From: a virus
Length of the DNA: 23,286 nucleotides
Virus record (IMG/VR): IMGVR_UViG_3300009506_000199
Span: 1 to 23,286 of that record
Direction: 5' to 3' (one strand)
Below, piece by piece: positions 18,346 to 23,286 of this stretch. Position 1 is the first letter of the stretch. Every line of letters starts with the position of its first letter. The position numbers and the translations under genes are program-made. The notes below the pieces were generated by a model. The model ran no database searches, was not told the origin of the DNA, and saw only the letters and a list, made by a program, of their open reading frames with translations.

Positions 18346-20049
18346 ATGAATGATTTTAATGAAAAAGTTTTAAAGAAAGTAAAAGCGGAAGTAATAGAAA
18401 TAAGAAAATATTTAAACACACAATCTAAATCTACTAAGGCTAATGATGATCCGCTTGTCACTTTAGGCGAATCAGGAAAAATAATAGAACCCCCTTTCGA
18501 TCCGTTTTCTCTAACGCTTCTAATAGAAAGATGTACTGAACTTGGTCCGTCAATAGAAGCGATGGAGATTAATATAGACGGATTTGGTTATAGATTTGTA
18601 CCAAGAACAAAGAGCGATCCCAGATTAGAAATACCAGAATCTATTAAAAAAGAAATAAAAAAAGAAAACATAGAATTACAAAATTTTTTTGAAAATTGTA
18701 CTGACGAATCTTTTGTTAATTTTAGACGAAAATTAAGAAAAGATCTTGAAATAACCGGTATGGCTTATTTTGAGGTGATAAGAAGTATTACAGGAACAAT
18801 ACAAAGTTTTGTACACATACCTGCTTATCAAGTAAGAATAGGCAAAAAAGATAATAAACCAATATTAGCGAAAAAGAAAATTTATGAATTACAAGAAAAT
18901 GGTTCAGTAAAAATAAAAGTTGTTGAATATTGGACTAGATTTCGAACATATGTTCAATCTAGATTGCAAACAAGACACAATTTGGAAATTGTACCAGGTG
19001 ATAAATTAGTTTGGTTTAAAGATTTTGGTGATAGTAGGATATTAAATAATAAAACTGGTGAATTTGATCCTAAAACTAATCCAGATGATTATGCTAATGA
19101 AATGATTTGTTTATCTTTGTATTCTGCTAGAAGTTCTTATGGATTACCAAGATATATTGGATCATTATTGTCTATGTTTGGTGATCGCGCTGCTGAAGAA
19201 ATAAATTATAACACATTTCAAAACAATAACATTCCATCAATGGCTTTATTGATTTCAAACGGTCAATTAACTGACGGCTCAATGGCTAGAATAAATAGTT
19301 TTTTAGAATCTCAAGTTCAAGGTTCAAATAATTATAGTAAAATTTTATTAATAGAGGCTGAAGGTAGTGATGAGGGCGAGGAAGGGAATCAAGTTAAATT
19401 AGATCTCAAACCTCTATCTAGAGAGCAACATACAGACGCGTTGTTTCAACAATATTCTAAAAATAATAAAGAGAATATTAGAAAAAGTTTTAGAATGCCA
19501 CCAATTTTTATTGGTTCTACTGATGGATATAATAAAAGTACCGCAGATATATCAAGAAGAATAACAGACGAACAAGTGTTTGCTCCTGAAAGAAATGAGT
19601 TTGATGCGTTAATAAATAGGAAAATTATGCCTGAAATAGGAGCAATTTATCATAGATTCGTTTCTAATTCGCCTAATACTACAGACAATGAACAACTTGT
19701 TAAAATGTTGGCTACTTCGGAAAAAACTGGTGGGATGACACCATATATAGCAAGAAAAATGTTAGAAGAAATTTTAGGAAGAGATTTGCCTGAATTTAAA
19801 GAAGAATTTGATCCGCATGTTCCATTTTCTCTTACCATGGCCGAAGCAGTAAAAAATAAAGCCGATCCTACAGAACCAGGTCAACAGGTTACTGCATTAA
19901 AGGCAAATGATATTATATCAGCAATAATAAAAATTGCTAAAAATCTTAGAGAACACGATCCTATTATAGATCATTTGTTAGAAATTCAAAAAATTGCCGA
20001 AAGAGAATGGACTAAAAATTTAGAAGAAGAACATGAACATGATGATTGA
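18346..20049 (+). CDS. Portal protein, PBSX-type, 567 aa
   Basis: Dodecameric head vertex channel for DNA. Position after the large terminase and internal landmarks fit the phage portal family: DPFSLTLLIERCTELGPSIE near residue 52-71 and AMEINIDGFGYRF in the clip/wing side; DLEITGMAYFEVIRSITGTI; VWFKDFGDSR with YARSSYGLPRYIG-like segment; SREQHTDALFQQYSKNNKEN and IRKSFRMPPIFIGSTDGYNK in the stem/crown side. The C-terminal tail is acidic and His-rich (EEEHEHDD). Longer than many HK97-type portals but normal for PBSX relatives. AGGATAAAAA precedes the ATG. The end overlaps the 20033 gene. Confidence 0.92.
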   Translation: MNDFNEKVLKKVKAEVIEIRKYLNTQSKSTKANDDPLVTLGESGKIIEPPFDPFSLTLLIERCTELGPSIEAMEINIDGFGYRFVPRTKSDPRLEIPESIKKEIKKENIELQNFFENCTDESFVNFRRKLRKDLEITGMAYFEVIRSITGTIQSFVHIPAYQVRIGKKDNKPILAKKKIYELQENGSVKIKVVEYWTRFRTYVQSRLQTRHNLEIVPGDKLVWFKDFGDSRILNNKTGEFDPKTNPDDYANEMICLSLYSARSSYGLPRYIGSLLSMFGDRAAEEINYNTFQNNNIPSMALLISNGQLTDGSMARINSFLESQVQGSNNYSKILLIEAEGSDEGEEGNQVKLDLKPLSREQHTDALFQQYSKNNKENIRKSFRMPPIFIGSTDGYNKSTADISRRITDEQVFAPERNEFDALINRKIMPEIGAIYHRFVSNSPNTTDNEQLVKMLATSEKTGGMTPYIARKMLEEILGRDLPEFKEEFDPHVPFSLTMAEAVKNKADPTEPGQQVTALKANDIISAIIKIAKNLREHDPIIDHLLEIQKIAEREWTKNLEEEHEHDD

Positions 20050-21103
20050 TAATGAGCTTAGATATCTTCGTCTTGCAATTGTGGATAGAATAGTATCAAA
20101 AACAACAAACGTGTCTGAAATTACACAAATAGCAAGAACTGAAAAGAGAATTAGAAGTTATTTGATAAAAACTTGGAAAGACAGAATAGAAAAAAGTTAT
20201 TTAATTTTAAATAAAATAAAAAAAACAACAAAATATAAAGAGATAGTAAAAAAAATAAATAATAATATGAATAAATGGAGATATGATGTATTAAAAATTT
20301 ATGTAACTGAGATAAAAAATATATATAAATTGGCCAGAATAGCAGGATATAAGAAAGCAACTAGGCAGACAAAACAATCACTAAGGTATGGTTTGCCAAA
20401 ACAAGAAATAAAAAAAGCTAAAGTTGTGTTGCCTGTTTTTGATTTAGTAGATGAAAAAACTATAAAAGCATTAGAAGAACAACAAATATTTTGGATTGGT
20501 GAACTTTATGATAATGGTGTTTCGGATAGAATAGCAAAAACTGTAAAAGAAGCCATGGCAGAAGTCGGCTTGGGGCCACTAGAAGTATCAAAAATATTAA
20601 GAGAAAAACTTGAAAAAATATTTGAATATATAGTTTTACCGAGCGGATTTATTGGTACTCCAGAAAGTTATTTTTCTGGATTAGTTGCAAATACTTTTAC
20701 GGTTGCCAGAGTACAAGGACAGGTCAGATCTTTTATGGAAATCGGTATAACATCATACGAAATAAATAATCCTGGTGATAATAGGACATGCGAAAGATGT
20801 GCTCATATGGATGGTAAAATTTTTAGGACTGAAGACGGAGCAAATCAAATGTTGTCTGAGTTGAAAATGAAAAATCCAGAAGATATTAAACAAATTCATC
20901 CCTGGTTATCATTAAAAGAATTGCAAAAAATATCTCCTAATCCTGGTTATATTGGTGGTGATAAAGGGTTAAGAGATTCTAAAAAGTTGTCTGAAGCTGG
21001 GTTGAGTTTGCCACCGTATCACTTTAAGTGCCGATGTACTGTAGATATATCTATTGAGTCTAGTACATTCGAAAATTTACAACCCATAACTCTGCCCATA
21101 TAA
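20033..21103 (+). CDS. Minor head protein, SPP1 gp7 (head morphogenesis) family-like, 356 aa
   Basis: The N-terminal half is helical and very Lys-rich. The C-terminal part carries the gp7-family signature: ARVQGQVRSFMEIGITSYEI, RTCERCAHMDGKIF (C253, C256) and SLPPYHFKCRCTVDIS (326-340), the last matching the PPxHxxCRC motif. gp7-like proteins bind the portal and affect DNA exit and head assembly. Several in-frame ATGs (20033, 20039, 20042) overlap the portal stop, so the exact start is open. The order terminase, portal, gp7-like, protease is canonical. It is followed by a 98-base spacer. Confidence 0.88.
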   Translation: MNMMIDNELRYLRLAIVDRIVSKTTNVSEITQIARTEKRIRSYLIKTWKDRIEKSYLILNKIKKTTKYKEIVKKINNNMNKWRYDVLKIYVTEIKNIYKLARIAGYKKATRQTKQSLRYGLPKQEIKKAKVVLPVFDLVDEKTIKALEEQQIFWIGELYDNGVSDRIAKTVKEAMAEVGLGPLEVSKILREKLEKIFEYIVLPSGFIGTPESYFSGLVANTFTVARVQGQVRSFMEIGITSYEINNPGDNRTCERCAHMDGKIFRTEDGANQMLSELKMKNPEDIKQIHPWLSLKELQKISPNPGYIGGDKGLRDSKKLSEAGLSLPPYHFKCRCTVDISIESSTFENLQPITLPI

Positions 21104-21201
21104 ATATATCTTATTACTATTTTATTTGTAACAAAAACATTTTTAGCCCGTTTACTTTACTAAAATCTATATTAAAACTAATATCTTGTCAGGAGTGTAT
21201 T

Positions 21202-21717
21202 ATGCGAAAAAGCATGACAGTAGAACAATATAGAAAAAGAACAAAAAAAATAGATATAGAAAAAAAGATTGTTAATGATGATACTATTTGCGAAGAAACT
21301 GAATGTGTTGAAAAAAGTGTTTGCGCATATGTTGAAACAATAAAAGTATTTGAGGATGAAAGAAAAATAACTGGAGTAGTTTTAAGACCTAATGTGTTTG
21401 ATGCTCAACAAACTACAATAAGCGAAAATGTTATACGAGAAGCGGCGCACAAATTTTTATCTGGTTATAATAAAAAAAATACTATGGGTTTGCAACATGA
21501 AGAATTTGATCAACCAATTGAGTTATGTGAATCAGTAATTGCTCCGGTTGATATGATAATTGGCAATAGCACTATAACTAAAGGAACTTGGTATATTGTA
21601 AGCAAAATAAATGACAAAAAACTTTGGGAAAAAATTAAAAAAAGAGAACTTACCGGATATTCTATCGGTGGTAAGGCCAAAATAAAAAAATTAGAAAAGG
21701 AGGAAGAAGTTGACTGA
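21202..21717 (+). CDS. XkdF-like prohead serine protease, 171 aa
   Basis: Matches the phage XkdF/S78-type protease: KITGVVLRPNVFDAQQTTIS, then NTMGLQHEEFDQPIELCES with the probable catalytic His (H99), GTWYIVSKINDKKLWEKIKK, and ELTGYSIGGKAKI with the probable nucleophile Ser (S154). It would mature the capsid by cleaving scaffold and coat. The start at 21202 follows CAGGAG. In many relatives the protein continues after this domain into an EISxVDRPAN segment; here that segment is encoded by the next ORF in the +1 frame. The overlap is eight bases. Confidence 0.88.
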   Translation: MRKSMTVEQYRKRTKKIDIEKKIVNDDTICEETECVEKSVCAYVETIKVFEDERKITGVVLRPNVFDAQQTTISENVIREAAHKFLSGYNKKNTMGLQHEEFDQPIELCESVIAPVDMIIGNSTITKGTWYIVSKINDKKLWEKIKKRELTGYSIGGKAKIKKLEKEEEVD

Positions 21718-22507
21718 TATTAAAAAATCGTCAAATGTAGGCGTAAAGCATGAGTATGTTGAACTAGAAGTTAACGAAATTTCTGTGGTTGATAGGCCTG
21801 CAAACGAGGAAGAATTTGCAGTAATAAAATGCGTTATGGAGGATGAAATGCCTGATAAAAAAGAGGATATTGAAAAAAATATCGATAAGAAAAATGAAAA
21901 AACAGAAGATGTTAAAAAAGAAGAAGAACAAAAACAAATGCAAAATTTGGATGACGTATTGAAAAAAATTAGTGATATTGAATCCAAAATTGAATCACTA
22001 AAAAAAGATGAAAAAGTTCAAAAAGAAATTGACTGGAAAAATGAACTTGTCGCAAAAGGGGTTGATGGAAAAGTTCTTAGGATGATTGAAGATAAATTTA
22101 ATCAAAAAGAAAAAGTTAAAAAAGAATCAGAAAACAGTTTGATTGGTGAGCTTACTACAGAATTAACTAAAGCAAAAACGTTTACGCCAAGCAGAATAAA
22201 AAGACTTGAGGATGCTTCACAACTTTTGTCTAAGTTGATGGAAGAAATTACGCAAATAAATCAAAAACCAAATGATTTATCATCTCCTTCAGATTCACAA
22301 TCTATGGAATCCGGAAACGGCGATGTGAAAAAAAATTTTGATGATATGAATAAAAATTTTGTTGAACTTTGTAGTGTTGTAAAAGCTTTAAAAGAAAAAG
22401 TAGAAGCAATAGAAAAAATAAGGCAACCTAGCACATCTCTTGATAAACAAGAGAATGAAGATGTTAAAAAGTCTGACGATTTTTGGAGCGGGGTTTTTAA
22501 TAATTAA
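21710..22507 (+). CDS. Scaffold-like coiled-coil protein with XkdF C-terminal motif, 265 aa
   Basis: Opens with the TTG at 21710, supported by AAAAGGAGG (21696-21704). Residues about 17-40 (LEVNEISVVDRPANEEEFAV) are the segment that normally lies in the C-terminal part of XkdF-like proteases. The rest is highly charged and predicted coiled coil (ISDIESKIESLKKDEK, VKALKEKVEAIEKI), as expected of a scaffold, ending DDFWSGVFNN. The layout suggests a protease-scaffold gene split in two. Independent initiation is more likely than frameshifting because the ribosome binding site is excellent. Followed by the capsid gene. Confidence 0.78.
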   Translation: MTDIKKSSNVGVKHEYVELEVNEISVVDRPANEEEFAVIKCVMEDEMPDKKEDIEKNIDKKNEKTEDVKKEEEQKQMQNLDDVLKKISDIESKIESLKKDEKVQKEIDWKNELVAKGVDGKVLRMIEDKFNQKEKVKKESENSLIGELTTELTKAKTFTPSRIKRLEDASQLLSKLMEEITQINQKPNDLSSPSDSQSMESGNGDVKKNFDDMNKNFVELCSVVKALKEKVEAIEKIRQPSTSLDKQENEDVKKSDDFWSGVFNN

Positions 22508-22543
22508 TCACTTTTGAAGTGTTATAAAAAGGAGAATAGAAAA

Positions 22544-23286
22544 ATGCCTATTTCAAATCAAGAACTTGTAAAAAAAACTATTAGCGCTATGGATGCGCTT
22601 GCAACCAACGGTAAACTTAATGATGCTCAAGCAATGAGGTTTATTGATTACGTTATTGATGAGACGAGTCTTAAAGGTAACGTAAGAATCGTAAGATTTC
22701 GTAATGAAAATATGGATATTAATAAGGTTGGCATTGGTACTCGTGTTGCAGTTCCAAAAAATGAAGCACGTGACAAAAAATGAAGCACGTGATCCTGGTG
22801 TTAGACGTGGTGTAACTATGTCAAAAATCACTTTAACTCCGTCAGCTTTGATGGTACCGTTTGAAATTACCGAAGAGTTTAAGGAATTGAACCTTGAAGG
22901 AGATAATTTTGAAGATCACGCCATTAGAATGTTTGCAACCCAATTTGCAAACGATATGGAGGAACTGTATATCAATGGAGATAAAAATGGCCCTGCTGTT
23001 TTAGAGGGAGATATTATTGATAATGGAAGTTCGACACAATATATAAATGACAGTTTTTTGGCATTGCAAGATGGCTGGTCATTGTTGGCAGACAGCGGAA
23101 ATGTTTATGATGCTGATGCAACTAATATCGGTTTTTCTGTTTTTTCGAACGCAATTAAATCAATGCCGACAAAATTTAGACGTAATAAAAAAATGTTGCG
23201 TTGGTTTATGAGTCCTGATTTAGTTCAGACATATGCGGAAAAAATGACTACGCGGGCAACTGGCGCTGGTGATGCCGCTGGTTCCG
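22544..23286 (+). pseudogene. Major capsid protein gene (XkdG-like), frameshifted and cut by window end
   Basis: From ATG 22544 (AAAAGGAG upstream at 22527-22534) the frame encodes MPISNQELVKKTISAMDALA ... DYVIDETSLKGNVRIVRF ... VGIGTRVAVPKNEARDKK and stops at TGA 22781-22783. The +1 frame then continues EARDPGVRRGVTMSKITLTP, VPFEITEEFKELNLEGDNFE, EDHAIRMFATQFANDMEELY, SFLALQDGWSLLAD and KKMLRWFMSPDLVQTYAEKM to the window end. Order and motifs match PBSX-type coat proteins. Both parts are intact and joined without loss if one 19-base repeat copy at 22755-22792 is removed, so the break is recent or a sequencing/assembly error. The lack of other damage argues that the gene is functional in the population. 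Confidence 0.88.
22755..22792 (+). repeat. Perfect 19-bp tandem duplication inside the capsid gene
   Basis: CAAAAAATGAAGCACGTGA occurs twice head to tail (22755-22773, 22774-22792). Its length is not a multiple of three and it shifts the reading frame of the capsid gene by one. Confidence 0.97.

Overview
This is an AT-rich (roughly 30% GC by eye) window from a tailed double-stranded DNA phage or prophage. All convincing genes lie on the plus strand, are tightly packed, often overlap by ATGA or a few codons, and use strong Shine-Dalgarno sites (AAGGAGG, GGAGGAA, AAGGAAAA). The head genes are of the Bacillus PBSX (Xkd) type. Together with the ribosome binding sites and the GAAC-N4-GTTC promoter boxes this suggests a low-GC Gram-positive, possibly anaerobic, host; nothing seen names a species.

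Layout. (1) 1-3130: accessory region of small unknown genes, separated by at least six copies of a ~22-nt inverted or direct element, plus a GC-rich island, three iteron-like repeats and a fragment of a duplicated gene. (2) 3200-3810: two decaying genes, one the C-terminal part of a D12-class DNA adenine methyltransferase with in-frame stops, closed by a terminator. (3) 3820-6721: small unknown genes, a solitary HicB-like protein, a structured RNA and a Leu-type tRNA carrying a ~120-nt structured insert. (4) 6766-7825: a strong promoter with a perfect operator-like palindrome and a 324-residue unknown protein. (5) 7887-9410: membrane microproteins, then a 200-residue protein with a glycine-rich C-terminal loop, flanked on both sides by G/T-rich, C-poor DNA with a period of about five bases. 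This is the best candidate for an undescribed system. (6) 9411-12825: small genes, a zinc ribbon, a nucleoside 2-deoxyribosyltransferase-like protein and a DnaJ-like protein with six CxxCxGxG repeats. (7) 12833-13031: a promoter-to-terminator unit with no real ORF, probably a small RNA. (8) 13036-14594: small genes including a membrane HExxH protein. (9) 14595-23286: virion module, namely putative small terminase, amidase, two small virion-like proteins, large terminase, portal, gp7-like minor head protein, XkdF-like protease, scaffold-like protein and the start of the major capsid gene.

The packaging and head genes work in the usual order: terminase cuts and pumps DNA through the portal, the protease and scaffold-like protein shape the prohead, and the capsid protein forms the shell. 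The capsid gene is broken by a 19-base tandem duplication. Four promoters share one architecture, a GAAC-N4-GTTC palindrome centred about 43 bases before the expected start site, and so look like a co-regulated set.
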